32,770 nt of DNA, taken from assembly GCA_003665825.1 (NCBI GenBank), contig QPFY01000047.1, forward strand, positions 1 through 32,770, given 5' to 3'. The notes under the pieces are model-generated. The model did not search any database. It was not told the origin of the DNA and saw nothing but the letters and a program-made list of their open reading frames with translations. This stretch comes from Microbotryum silenes-acaulis. Taxonomy: Eukaryota; Basidiomycota; Microbotryomycetes; Microbotryales; Microbotryaceae. The position numbers were made by a program, and so were the translations under genes. Below are positions 9,401 through 20,072 of this stretch, one piece after another (the stretch's first letter is position 1; every line of letters starts with the position of its first letter).

Positions 9401-10940
9401 ATACTTCGAACATCGACAGCCCTTCCTTTCTGACAGCCGTCGCGACGGGACCACGTGCTCGACCACCGACGACGGGCTCAGACCGCCCACAGTGCACAGT
9501 GAGCCATCCGATCGGAGCCCTCGCTTGCGACTTGCACTCTTTGCTGATGCGATCAAGATCTGTCGCGTCACTGCACAGTGTAGACCGTTGGTCACGAACG
9601 ACCCGGACTAGGAGCGCTCCTTCGAACGGAACTTCGCAGCGATGCTTACAAGCTCGCACGCCCAGCATTCGAGCCCGCAGATCACCATCCCTCGGTACCT
9701 CTCGCCACCAGTTTGAAGCACGAGTGCGTCAATGTCGAGATGGGAGACCCGCATTGCCTCAAGCACTATCACCCCGTCTCGACGCCGCCGCGACTCACTC
9801 AATCGCCGGCCCTCGTGATACGGCTCGTCGAGTCATTCGTCCACATCACTGAGCGCTACGTTTCACCTCATGGCACCTCAACATCCCACATGCCCGCTCG
9901 TCTTCCTTGTCGTTTAATTCGACCGGACTTGCACGCTGACTTTCAACCTCGTCGATCGCTCCGCCCGATCGACGAGACGGCAAAGCTCCCGAGATGTGCC
10001 ACGGAACACCTCCTCATTGCTTCACATCTTACTCGAACTCCTTATTACGTTGTGCACGTCGAAGCATAAAGTCCCGACTCGGGCTTCTCCGGACCACTCG
10101 GCGCTCGATTTCGGCATCGGACCGTGACGATCCTTCGCACTCTCAATCGATTTCAAAGATTGGCTCAACCAGCTTGATACGGGCGATCACCATCCCACCT
10201 CTGCAAGTTGCACGTTCGTACACGCTTCAGCAACCCTGGTCATGCAGTCATGGACTGCGATCGGCGTCGCATGGTGCTCCATCTCTCGCTTCGCAGCTTA
10301 CACTCACCCTCGCTGGGTGCAAACGAACTCGTTTGGCAGTCACAAAGCGAGCAAACATCCGAAAGGTTAGTGCGTGCCTTCAACCTGAAGGTCTTCCCTT
10401 CTTCCACCCCGCGTGTTGCAAGTGTGTGCATTATTGCTCATGTTGGATGGTTGATTTGCTCCACCAGGTCTCAGATTTCCGCCTGCGCTCAACTCGACTC
10501 TTTGAATTCCGACTCGCTCGAAACCGTTTCTAGCTCTCATGGATATAATCGTCGACTGTTTCCAATTGAGGTGCCAGACCTTTTTGGTGGGACTTGCTCT
10601 GCTCGACTTTGATCTCCTCTCCATCGGCCCCGACCTCAGAACTCAACTCGGTGCGACAGGTCGCTCGTCGACGAGTATGCAGGCTCTCATCTTTGCCGAC
10701 GCTGTCTCCGCCACCCAAGACTCAATATTTGCCGATGTCCCGTGCGAGGTGGCTTCTCCAACCATCCGAACTCTTGTGGGTGACCTAGCGCCCTGCCCGC
10801 TCGCCTCGAGATTGAGAACGAAGGACCACCTTGACTCTTTGCCCAATTGCTCGAGCGACGTTTACTCCTTCCAGTTCTTTCCCTACATTTCTGAGGTACG
10901 ATCGCATGTGTTCCTCGATGCAATACCATTCGGTCTTTGA
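8985..10940 (+). pseudogene. Relic cassette, copy 3 (type B)
   Basis: A frame open from 8985 to 9611 ends in LRLALFADAIKICRVTAQC. Its TAG (9609-9611) replaces the tryptophan codon TGG found in A copies. The relic resumes with LTQSPALVIRLVES and YVSPHGTSTSHMPARL in 9713-10069. A 1-nt insertion near 9903 and a TAA break the next stretch, which ends at the conserved TGA (10125-10127). The following frame (9994-10533, 179 codons) includes RSYTLQQPWSC and RTRLAVTKRANIRK. It stays open through the 102-nt element (10366-10467) to a stop after LARNRF. The long-type 3' module occupies 10539-10940. Several independent lesions make this a pseudogene, and its function is unknown. Confidence 0.4.
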
Positions 10941-11425
10941 GCCCATATGTGCGTGTCTGAGAAGCTTTGGATCTTCTTGACCCATTCTTACCGGGTTTTC
11001 CTGCGGCCTCCGACATGGTTCTCGCGCAAACGACTTCAATGGAATGTTCTTGAATCAAATCTAACATGAGCGCTGGACTACCAACTGCTGAACGCAATCA
11101 AAACTATATCGGAGTACGTCACAGTGACCCACTGGATTGATCGTATTCGTTGCTCATGCGTACTCGTCGCTGCTGCCGACCGAGCTGACCTGCCGCCGTC
11201 CGTTTAGAGTGACCTTCAACCTTGCAATCGCATCCCTAGCCTTTTACAATAGCCTTTTTACGACTATAGCCAGTAAATAAGTGTGAAAAACAGCTGCTTG
11301 CAGCGGCATGCCGTGATTCGAGACCGGAGGGTTCTTCGGCTTTCGCGTAAAGCCGAACCTCTGCCGCCCGCATCCGTCACCGACGATCCTGACTAAAAAT
11401 AAGCTTTGACACCGCAAAGCACCCC

Positions 11426-12268
11426 ATGGATTCTTCCGTCAACGCTAAGTATATAGGTACCATAGGTGGGGTACAGCCCAATTCCGGTTTACGTTTTGGA
11501 TTAGAACCACAAATCCCCAGTGAAATTGAAAAGTCGCAGTGCACGGGGAATTGCTCGTGCACTGCTGAAATCCAGTTATTTGGCAAAATCGACAAATCGA
11601 GGTGCACGGTCAATTGCTCGTGCACTGCTGAAATCCACTTTTTCGACTCTGAAGGGCGGCACGGGTCAAAAACCGCCAAATCGAGGTGCACGGTCAATTG
11701 CTCGTGCACTGCTGAAATCCACTTTTTCGACTCTGAGGGGCGGCACAAGTCAAAAACCGCCAAATCGAGGTGCACGGTCAATTGCTCGTGCACTGCTGAA
11801 ATCCACTTTTTCGACTCTGAGGGGCGGCACAAGTCAAAAACCGCCAAATCGAGGTGCACGGTCAATTGCTCGTGCACTGCTGAAATCCACTTTTTCGACG
11901 CTGAAGGGCGGCACAAGTCAAAAACCGCCAAATCGAGGTGCACGGTCAATTGCTCGTGCACTGCTGAAATCCACTTTTTCGACTCTGAGGGGCGGCACAA
12001 GTCAAAAACCGCCAAATCGAGGTGCACGGTCAATTGCTCGTGCACTGCTGAAATCCACTATATATATGGGCAATTTCCAAATACCACATGGCACAGACTC
12101 CCGAGAGACGCTTGCAAAGAAGCTCGCGTGAGCATCCTGTGGCATTTGAGAGTGGGGTGGTGGGGGGCAGCCGCACTCGTAGCCTTCGGCCACCGGCGCT
12201 CGCGATCTCCCATTTCGGGCTTTGGTGTATCGCTGGAGCTGAGGCACGGCAGACTTGAGGACTTGTAG
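11426..12268 (+). CDS. Fusion open frame: unit start codon plus 28-residue repeats (280 codons)
   Basis: The ATG at 11426 is the conserved CCCCATGG start of the small basic frame seen at 1487 and 24334. After MDSSVNAK the sequence crosses the replacement junction and continues, in frame, through the array as repeats containing RCTVNCSCTAEIHFFD. It ends with a non-repeated tail to 12268. No homology is recognised. The repeats contain several cysteines each. It may be purely accidental, because the array is open in other frames too. Confidence 0.15.
   Translation: MDSSVNAKYIGTIGGVQPNSGLRFGLEPQIPSEIEKSQCTGNCSCTAEIQLFGKIDKSRCTVNCSCTAEIHFFDSEGRHGSKTAKSRCTVNCSCTAEIHFFDSEGRHKSKTAKSRCTVNCSCTAEIHFFDSEGRHKSKTAKSRCTVNCSCTAEIHFFDAEGRHKSKTAKSRCTVNCSCTAEIHFFDSEGRHKSKTAKSRCTVNCSCTAEIHYIYGQFPNTTWHRLPRDACKEARVSILWHLRVGWWGAAALVAFGHRRSRSPISGFGVSLELRHGRLEDL
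11450..12060. repeat. Interstitial copy of the telomere-adjacent leader and 84-bp array
   Basis: The first 97 bases, from TATATAGGTACCATAGG onward, are identical to 32314-32410 beside the telomere. Measured from each GTGCACGG, units start at 11539 (63 bp), then 11602, 11686, 11770, 11854 and 11938 (84 bp each), with a part unit from 12022 to 12060. Each unit contains the near-palindrome GTGCACG..CAATTG..CGTGCAC. No TTAGGG repeats are present. All unit lengths are multiples of three, so long frames are open on both strands: 28-residue repeats such as AEIHFFDSEGRHKSKTAKSR on +, and WISAVHEQLTVHLDL on -. I treat those as a by-product of the period. Confidence 0.9.
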
Positions 12269-12443
12269 ACGTAAATAAGTGTACTGTAACTCTGTCACGA
12301 TCCCAACTGGTTTGTACATGCCTAATTTGTGCGATTATGCATTGTGCTTTGAGTATACTCAATTACACTAATCATTGTGGCCTTGACGACTTTGGGGCGC
12401 GCGCGCGGTCCACTGCTTCTGGTCCTCGGGCCAGAACAAATGT

Positions 12444-12457
12444 ACGGACATGTCCGT
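12444..12457. repeat. 14-bp perfect palindrome ACGGACATGTCCGT
   Basis: This is a perfect dyad whose half-site, CGGACATG/CATGTCCG, is reused in both arms of the hairpin 120 bp to the right. Its role is unknown. It could be a protein-binding dyad or the remains of an inverted repeat. Confidence 0.8.
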
Positions 12458-12573
12458 CCGCTTGATTTTAGATACAGCTGGATCAGATAATACTGATGCT
12501 GTCGAACAATTGTATGAGTAGACTCACTATCTGCAAGGAGAACATGATAGCATCTTATAATGATTGGAATTTT

Positions 12574-12650
12574 CATGTCCGTACCGCAACCCCATGTCCG
12601 TCCACTTGTCGGTCGCGGTTGCGGACATGGCGGTCTGCGGTACGGACATG
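12574..12650. repeat. Long imperfect inverted repeat (hairpin)
   Basis: Left arm 12574-12600 pairs with right arm 12622-12650. The outer 15 bp (CATGTCCGTACCGCA with its exact complement at 12636-12650), 3 bp (ACC/GGT) and an inner 9 bp (CCATGTCCG with CGGACATGG) give 27 paired bases. There are two single-base bulges and a 21-nt loop. Such a structure is far beyond chance in 80 bases. It could be a terminal-inverted-repeat remnant, a stem of a non-coding RNA or a cruciform. Confidence 0.85.
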
Positions 12651-12838
12651 GCTGGGAGATGTTCGCACACTGTCATCCGACCCACGCCGCTTCGCTCGCT
12701 CCGACATGGTCTGTGACGAGAGACAAGTGGCTGTATGAATTAAATCTTGTTTATACATCATTACATCAAAGAATTTCTAGAGATCAGCCTCGAGTGGTGA
12801 TTTTGCAAGTCAAAGGCTATGTATAGTACTAGAAAGCC

Positions 12839-13084
12839 ATGAACGTCGGACGATCGAGTGTTGTCGCCGACAGTGCTAACGCGGCCAAGTTTCTCTGGGC
12901 ACCATCACCCTATCCCTTTACTATTTCAAAGGAAGACCTTTTAACCGACCAAGAGTCGTCAGATCGACCTCACAGAGCACTGCAATGTCCGCAAACGAAG
13001 TGCCGACCGCGTCAGATTTTCACCGACGATCTCTTGTACGAAACCTACGCTCACGCTGTGTTCACACCGCCAGATATCACCTGA
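12839..13084 (+). pseudogene. Relic frame C, copy 3
   Basis: This copy reads CPQTKCRPRQIFTDDLLYET then AVFTPPDIT and stops at TGA. Compared with U6 over about 35 codons, several differences are silent (CGA/CGG, GAT/GAC twice, GTG/GTC, ACA/ACG, ACC/ACT). The part just before CPQTKC is shortened by about 30 bp relative to U1. It begins immediately after the replacement segment, so any upstream exon is gone. Confidence 0.35.
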
Positions 13085-14427
13085 GAACTCAACTCACCTC
13101 TTGATGCATTTCACAGGATTGCGATCTGCAAGAGACAAAGACCTGCTTACGGGACACGCCCGGCGTGGCCCCAGTGAGTCTCCGAGTCGTCTACCATCGC
13201 GCGATGATCTTGCCCGTAATCGGATCAAATACCTGCTCCCGAATACGATGTCTTCACTTCAAATCTTCCGACACAGCTCGTCTAAATTCCAAGAACAGCA
13301 TTTTAGTATAGGAATGTCAATAGTACAGGCCGAATACAGTGACCTGGACGAATTGACTTTGTCGCCGCGGACGCTGCCGATTGCTCACACGGCCCGTGTC
13401 GACAAGCGCTGATACGCACTAACCTCGAAAAACACTTGCTCTCTCTAGTCCTGAAGCTCTCTCGCATCCTTGTTTGATCTTCGAATCTTGAAGTGCAACA
13501 GGTTGAATGGACTCGAGCAAATCGGAGACCGATCTCACGGCCGAGTGCGCCGAGCTTCGGAATCTCGCGCGGTGAGCTGATAGGCTCGACTTGACGTTCG
13601 CGCGCGCCAACGCCCCTTTCCCTCTCCCCACTCACTCGCACCACTCGCACCACTGGCCTCGACTCGGACTCGGCACTGACCGCACCACGCCACAACTCGA
13701 CGTCACATGCTTTCACATTGCTCGCATGCGCTATATCATCTGCAAAATGCAACTCGATCTCTCTCACCTACAGCTCGACGTGTCACTTCAAGCCGACTGA
13801 TTCGGGCACGGTGCGACGTCGCACAACGTGGTCAACAACACTGCCATCTTCAACACGATACAACTAAGACCGCAACCTGAGAAGGCGTGATCACTTTCAG
13901 CAACGTGCTAGCTTGCGTCGATGCACCGCTCGAGCGTTCTCGGTCGGACACGTGCTCGGTCAGCGCATCGCCTCGATCACCCCGATCGCCGACTCGCTAC
14001 TCGACCAATGATTGTGGTGAGCTCTTCATTCAGATAGTGCCCAGCTCTCACTTCATTCGCTCACCTCATGTTCGTCTTTGCTGATCATCACCGCAGTTCA
14101 GATCGCGCGCTCGACATTGGCTGATTCGCCGGCAACCGAGCTTCGCACCAAACCGCTCTGTGACTTGTACGATCATACACTGCGCATTCCTCATTAGCAC
14201 CATCGAAGAGATGCTCAGCTTTCCGGAGGTCTCGCATCGATGCACACGTCACTCGATCCTTGTTGCCGCACCCCAAACACTACTGTCGACCTGTGAGGAT
14301 CACCTCCGCCACCCCCCACATCGTTCACCGTCGTCAACATTGACCGATCGCCCGAGTGCAATCACTCGCTGTCACATCCCTTTCTTGACCGAACCGACGG
14401 GTCTCATCGACGCGGCAAGCTTGGGGG

Positions 14428-15585
14428 TTGTGGCAACATCTCACGACTCGACTGATCTCGTCGATGTCGAGACCGGACACCTTCATCGGCTCAAGCACTT
14501 GCACCTCGTCTCGACCGCGCCGCGAATCGCTCAACCTCCCGCGCTTGTCATCCAGCTCGTCGAGTCATGAAGCCACTACATCTCAACTCGTCGTTCTCAA
14601 CATCCCACCTTCCCGCTCGCTGTCCTCGCCATTCAACTTGATGGGACAGCTCTCAAGCTCTTCGATCACATCATCTAATCGACTCGACTTTCCGGCAAAA
14701 TTCTCGACATTTACCACATAACACCTCCTCATCGCTTCCCATCTTACTCAAACTCCATCCTACGTTGCGCACGTTGAACCATCCAGTCACGCCTCGGGCT
14801 TTTCCGCACCATTCGGCGTTGGACCGTGACGATCTTGCGCACTCACAATCGATCTCGGCGATTCACTTGACCAGCTTGATACGGGCGACCACCATCCGAC
14901 CTCTGCAAGTTGCACATTCGTACCCGCTTCAGCAACCCTGGTCATGCGGTCATGGACTGCAATCGGCGTCGCATGGCGCTCCATCTCCTCTCGTTTCGCT
15001 TCTTGCACTCACCTCGCTGGGTGTCGACGAACTCGTTTGGCAGTCACAAAGCGAGCAAACATCCGAAAGGTCAGTGCGGCCCTTCAACCTGAAGTCCTTA
15101 CCTCTCTTCACACCGCGTCTGTGCCCTCTTGCTTATCTTCGACTTTTTTTCGCTCCATCAGGTCTCAGATTCCGTCCTGCGCTTAACTCGACTCTTTAAA
15201 CTCCGACTCGCTCGAAACCGTTTCTAGCTCTCATGGATGAATGAGCGTCGACTCTTACGGATTGAGAATCGAGACCTTTTCGGCGAAACTTGCTTTGCTC
15301 GACTTCGATCTCCTCTCGATCGACCCTGACCTCAAGACTTAACTCGGTGCGATAGATCGCTCGTCGAGGAGCGTGCAAGCTCTTATCTTTGCCGCTGCTG
15401 CCTCCGCCACCCACGACTCGATATTAGCCGATCTCTCGCACCACTCGACTCGACTCGTCTTTCTTTCACTGCACGAAGACACGACGACGCAACGCTTTGC
15501 TGTCATGGTGAGACGTCACTTGCTCGGTACATGCGGCTCGACCTTACTCGACCCGGCACTTGATGTGTCACCTGGAACCGGCTAA
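14428..15585 (+). pseudogene. Relic cassette, copy 4 (short form, undeleted)
   Basis: This copy retains the 450 bp that U1 and U5 have lost (about 14570-15050), including RATTIRPLQVAHSYPLQQPW and a TRLAVTKRANIRK end. IAQPPALVIQLVES ends in a TGA at 14568-14570. The intron-like element is 15070-15161, shortened to 92 nt but with GTCAGTG and CAG intact. The short-type 3' module (15240-15585) reads MQALIFAAAASATHDSI, then LVFLSLHEDTTTQRFAVMV and LLDPALDVSPGTG before TAA. Confidence 0.35.
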
Positions 15586-17215
15586 GGCAAGCGGAACCCA
15601 TTCAGCAACTGCAACTGCAACACCCTCACCATCACCAATCGGAACGACTCGACGACGAACTCGAAGGTATCTACATATACGTCCGGGCTATGTCAAGTGC
15701 TCCCTTGAGCCATCGTGACCGGAACTGCTCAACGTCCGACGACTCGCTCAGACCGCCCACAGTGAGCTGTTTCGATCTAAGCTCTCGCTTACGACTTGCA
15801 CTCCTTGCTGATGAGATCGAGATTTGCCGTGTCACCGCGCACTGCAGATTGACGGTCACGGGCGACCCGGAATGGGAGCGCCCCTCGAATGGAGCTTTGC
15901 ATCGATTCAGTCACACACTCGCACAGTTCAGATCCGAGTTCGTGCATTACGATCTCTCGGTTTCTCTTGCGACAAGGTCCCAGCACGCCGACTAGTGTCG
16001 GCCTTCTTGCCACTGGAGATCCGCCAGGAACGCTTGCTCGCCCAGCAGCTTTGGACCCGCTGCGAGCGAATTGCTCAATCACCCGCCCTCGTCATCCAGC
16101 TTGTCAAGGCATCCCAGACCGTCTACGTTTCATCCCATGGCACCTCAACAACCCACCTTCCCGCTCGTCTCCTTGCCGTTCAAGTTGACCGGACTTGCAC
16201 GCTGACTTCCTACCTCGTCGATCGCACCGACCAATCGAGTGTCCGGCAAAGCTCTCGAGGCTCGCGACACAACAACCACTCGCTCCATCACCTCTTCCTC
16301 GAACACCGTACTACGCTGCGCACGATGATTCATGCAGCCTGGACTTGGGCTTCTTCGGACCACTCGGCCCTCGAATCCGGGGTCGGACGGTGACGATCCT
16401 TTGCACTCAATCGACCTCGGCGATTCGCTCGACTAGCTGGATACGTGCGATCACCATCCCACCTCTGCGACATGCACGTTCGTACACGCGTCAGCAACCC
16501 TGGACATGTGGTCAAGGACTGCGATCAGTGTCGCATAGTGCTCCGTCTCTACTCGCTTCGCTTCTTGCACTCACCCCGCTTGCTGTCAACGAACTTGTTT
16601 GGCATTTAATTCACGAGCAAACGTCTTTAAGGTCAGTGAGTGCCTTTAAACTGAAGGTTTTCCGTTCCTCCACACCGCGTGTTGCAACTCTGTGCCCTCT
16701 TGCTTATGTTTGACTTTCTTTCGCTCCACCAGGTCTCAAATTCCAGCCTGCGCCTAGCTCGACTCTTCAGACTCCAACTCGCTCGAAACCGTTTCTCGCT
16801 CTCATGGATGAATGATCGTCGACTCTTTCAAATTGAGGATCCAGACTTTTTCGGCGAGACCTGCTTTGCTCGACTTCGATCTCCTCTCAATCGCCCCCGA
16901 CCTCAAAACTCAACTCGGTGGGACAGATCCCTTGTCGAGGAGCATGCAAGCTCTCGTCTATGCCGCTACTGCTTCCGCCACCCAAGACTCGACAATCGCC
17001 GATCACTTGTGTGAGGAGGCTTCGTCAACCATGCGAACTCTTCTGGGCGACCTAGCGCCCGACCCGCTCGCCTTGACATTGAGAACGAAGGACCACCTTG
17101 ACTCTTTGGTCAACTGCTCGAGCGACGTTTGCCCCTTTCACTTCTTTCCCTGCATTTCTGGGGTACGAATAATTGAGGATGTGCTCTTTGATGCAATACC
17201 AGGTGGTCTTTAAGC
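15579..17215 (+). pseudogene. Relic cassette, copy 5 (full length, best preserved core)
   Basis: The conserved frame can be read from 15579 as RLRQAEPIQQLQLQHPHHHQ, RLDDELEG, CSTSDDSLRPP and LRLALLADEIEICRVTAHC. A 1-nt loss near 15883 shifts it into a 189-codon open stretch (15824-16393) with LGFSCDKVPARRLVSAFLPL, LLAQQLWTRCERIAQSPALV, YVSSHGTSTTHLPARLLAVQ and VDRTCTLTSYLVDRTDQS, ending at the conserved TGA (16391-16393). The next segment leads to the 101-nt element 16632-16732 (GTCAGTG..CCACCAG). Beyond it one frame is open to 17014 and the MQALVYAATASATQDS frame to 17213. The Q/L-rich start suggests a helical segment. The family is unrecognised. Confidence 0.45.
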
Positions 17216-18114
17216 TCATATGTGCGTGTCTGAGAACCTTTGGATCTTCTTGACCCATTCTTGCCGGGTTTTCCTGCGGCCTCGGACATGGTTCTGCCGC
17301 AAACGACCTGAATGGGATGTTCTTGTATCAAATCCGACATGAACTCTGGACTACCAACTGCTGAACGCAAGCAAAATTGTATCGGAGAATGTCAAAGTGA
17401 CTCACTGAATCGATCGTATTCGTCGCTCATGCGTATGCGTCGCCCATGCCGACCGAGCTGCAGTGACATGCCGCGGTCCGTTTAGAGTGGGCTTCAACCT
17501 TGCAATCGCATCCCTAGCCTTTTACAATAGCCTCTTTCCGGCTGTAGCAAGTACATAATTCTGCAGAACAGCTGCTTGCAGAGGTATGTCGTGATTCGAC
17601 AGCGAGGGGCGTCCTCGGCTTTCACGCAAAGTCGAACTTCTGCGACCCGCATCCCTCACCGACGATCATGACTGAAAGTATGCTTTGACACCGCAAAGCA
17701 GCCCATGGATTCTTCCCTCAAGATTGAAAAATTTCATTAAGAAAGTCCTCCTTCGAGTGTCGAAGATCACTATCCGATCGACCAGCGAAAAGTAAAGGAG
17801 CCGAGTTTGCGCGATCGAGAGCCGACCTCCTTGCGCGACTTTTCAACTCCAAATCAGCACTCGAAATTGACTCCAACACAGTGACCACCATGTGATAGAT
17901 CTCTCAAAAGTATTCAGGTAGCTTGCAACATGCTTCGATGAGAGGTATATGGCTTGCAGCAATGACCTGTTGGAAAGGACTACATCGACCTAGATCATGG
18001 GTGCTGCGGGATCACTTTGGCTTTGTGATCTCGAAGACCGGTCCTGATGAAAATACTGCCTCAACAGGACCGTAATCTAGCACTGCACGCGTATGGACGA
18101 CTATATTCGGATTT

Positions 18115-18513
18115 TTGAGTGTTCTGAGAGTGGGAAACATCTATCTGCCGGATGGGGCTGCGAGAATGAGTCGATTACTCCTTCCTTGTCTCTCGGCTCG
18201 GCGACCATCGAGCCTTTTTGCCGACAGTGCTAACTGGACGATCTTCTCCGCGCCATCACCATATCCCTTTACTATTTCAAACGAATGGTTATGTACCGAG
18301 AAAAAGTTGTCAGATCGACCTAACAGAGGATTGCGATCATCGTCGAAAGCGACCGAACTTGTCCGCAAACGAAGTGCCGACCGCAGCGAGCTTTCACCGA
18401 CGATCTGTTGGAGAAAGCCAGCTCTCAAACTGTATCCACGCCGCCAGCTACCACTTGAGAGCTCAACTCATCTCTTCATGCATTTCACAGCATTGCGGTC
18501 TGCGAGAGACTGA
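18115..18513 (+). pseudogene. Relic frame C, copy 4
   Basis: A 132-codon open stretch contains ADSANWTIFSAPSPYPFTIS. The C-frame words are split between frames here: the sequence after CCGAACTTGTCCGCAAACG reads partly in a second frame (18218-18559). It is close to the U2 copy, with GCAAACGAAG where U2 has GCAAGCGAAG. Confidence 0.25.
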
Positions 18514-18927
18514 GATGCGCTTCCAGGACACGCCCGCGGTTCTCGTCTCCCATCGATGACTCATCTCGACTCCGAGTAATCGGACCAACGATCTGCTCCC
18601 GGATTAGATGTGTTTGCCCTCAAAGATTCCGACGCACCTCGTACACATTTTGGAAATAGCCTTTGAGTAAAAGATTGATGAGTGTACGAGTGTGCTCAGT
18701 GACCTGGACCGGTCGACCTTTTTGCCGCGGACGCCGCCGGCCGACTCGTCCGGGCCCTCGCACCGAGTTCGGAGGTACTCGCTCTCTCTAGCCTTGAAGT
18801 TCCCTCGGATCCCTGTTCGATCTTCGAGTCTTGAAGTGCAACAGGTCGACTAGACTCGAGCAAATCGGAGACCGTCGGATCTCTCGGCCGAGCGCGCCTA
18901 ATAAGCTTTCCGTCGCCGAGTCCCGCC

Positions 18928-18957
18928 TGAGTTCAGCCGAGTTCAGCCGAGGTCAGT
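18928..18957. repeat. 10-bp microsatellite, three copies
   Basis: This is the counterpart of the four-copy tract at 7571-7610, one repeat shorter and with a T-to-G change in the last copy. Confidence 0.7.
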
Positions 18958-20072
18958 CAGCCAACCGCTCGACTTCAGATTCGCGCGCGCCAACGCTCCT
19001 TTCCCTCTCCCCACTCACTCGCACCACTCGCACCACTTGACCCGCCTCGACTCGACTCGGCTCTGATCCCACTACACTACAATGCTCTCCCCACATCACC
19101 CAATCGGCAAGATGCAGCTCGATCACTCTCGACGGACGCTCGACGTGTGCCTTTGTGCGGGCTCACGCGGGCACGGTACGACGTCGCACGACACGACTAT
19201 CAACGACTCCAACATCGTCATCTTCAGCAAGATACGTTGAACAGGTTGATCTGAAAGGACGTGGTCACTTTCAGCAGCGTACTAACTACGTCGATGCATC
19301 GCTCGAGCGTCCTCGGTCGGACACGTGCTCGGTCACCCAATCGCCTCGATCGCCCCGTTCGCCCTCTCGCTACTCGACCGATGGGTGTGGTGAGCCCTTC
19401 ATTCAGATAGTCCTCAGCTCTCGTCCCATTCGCTCAGCTCATGATCGTCTTTGCTGCTCATCACTCTAGTTCAGATCGCGCATTGGCCGACTCGCTGGCA
19501 TCCGAGCTTCGCACCGAACCGCTCTGTGACTTGTACGACCATACTCTGCGATCACAATGCCACGTCCTCATCAGTAACATCAACGTGATTGTCCCCCCTT
19601 CCTGAGGCCTCGCATCGATGTACACATCACTCGACCCACATTGCCGCACTGTCGGCCTGTGAGGATCACCTCGCCCATCCCCACATCGTTCACTCGCGTC
19701 GTCGTCAACGTCGATCGATCGCTCGAGTGCAATCACTCGCTGTCACATCGGGTCTCTTCGACGAGTCTCACCGACGCGGCAAGCTCGGAGTTTGTCGGAA
19801 CATCTGTTGCTCGACTCGGCGACCATTTGATCGATGCCCGTCCGAAGCTTCGCACCCATCATCGACCCTCGGTCCGATCGACCGATCAACCGACCGAACT
19901 GACAAACCTCTTCCGCCCGATCTCGCGCCCGCCCCGTCCGTGCTCATCCCATCACCACGACGTGCGAAGGAACAACTCGTTCGCCCCTAGCGGTGGCTTC
20001 CTCGACCGCCTCAACCGTCGACCTTCCACCGCACTCGTGCTCGATCGCCATAGACTCATTGTTATCAACTGA

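Larger units (their letters stand above)
6204..11292. repeat. Subtelomeric unit U2 (type B)
   Basis: From about 5846 to about 10420 this DNA runs parallel to 17214-21795 in U4, with an offset of 11347-11384 and only scattered differences. The B type differs from A by a module at about 8470-9400 (beginning with the open stretch MSADPTIAPFSN at 8737) in place of the first short cassette of A. From about 10600 to 11449 it instead matches the tail of U4 and the start of U5 (23600-24357) almost perfectly. The unit is therefore a mosaic. It carries the same landmarks as U1: box CTCTCTCTAGCC near 7423, a pyrimidine tract near 7648-7668, an 85-nt intron-like stretch at 8043-8127 and one cassette. Bases 6204-6680 and 7120-7930 hold no frame I trust. 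Confidence 0.85.
12061..12847. other. Unique segment to the right of the interstitial array
   Basis: This segment has no counterpart elsewhere in the window. It starts after CCACTATATATATGGGC, is more AT-rich than the units in its second half, and contains an 11-base alternating GC run (12397-12407), two strong dyads (12444-12457 and 12574-12650) and no long open frame. The right junction with unit DNA is near 12848. It may be the internal part of whatever entered together with the 84-bp array. Confidence 0.6.
11293..17570. repeat. Subtelomeric unit U3 (type A, with cap-derived replacement)
   Basis: The head (11293-11449) is almost identical to 24201-24357 of U5, then breaks abruptly at 11449/11450. 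Unit sequence resumes near 12848, matching U5 at about 24839, so roughly 480 bp of unit has been exchanged for about 1.4 kb. After that it follows the A plan: box CTCTCTCTAG near 13438, pyrimidine tract near 13612-13630, intron-like stretch 14017-14101, a short cassette that still keeps the 450 bp lost from U1 and U5, and a full cassette. Bases 13000-13790 resemble 25000-25790 closely, and 13530-13790 also resembles 29800-30050. Bases 13090-13900 hold no frame I trust. Confidence 0.85.

Noticed and set aside
11377..12045. 222-codon minus-strand frame with 28-residue repeats (WISAVHEQLTVHLDL)
   Set aside because: The 84-bp period keeps all unblocked frames open. Two plus-strand frames are equally long, so length alone is no evidence of coding.
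11449..12848. Simple transposon insertion with target-site duplication
   Set aside because: About 480 bp of unit sequence is missing at the site and no flanking duplication is visible. Replacement or conversion fits better.
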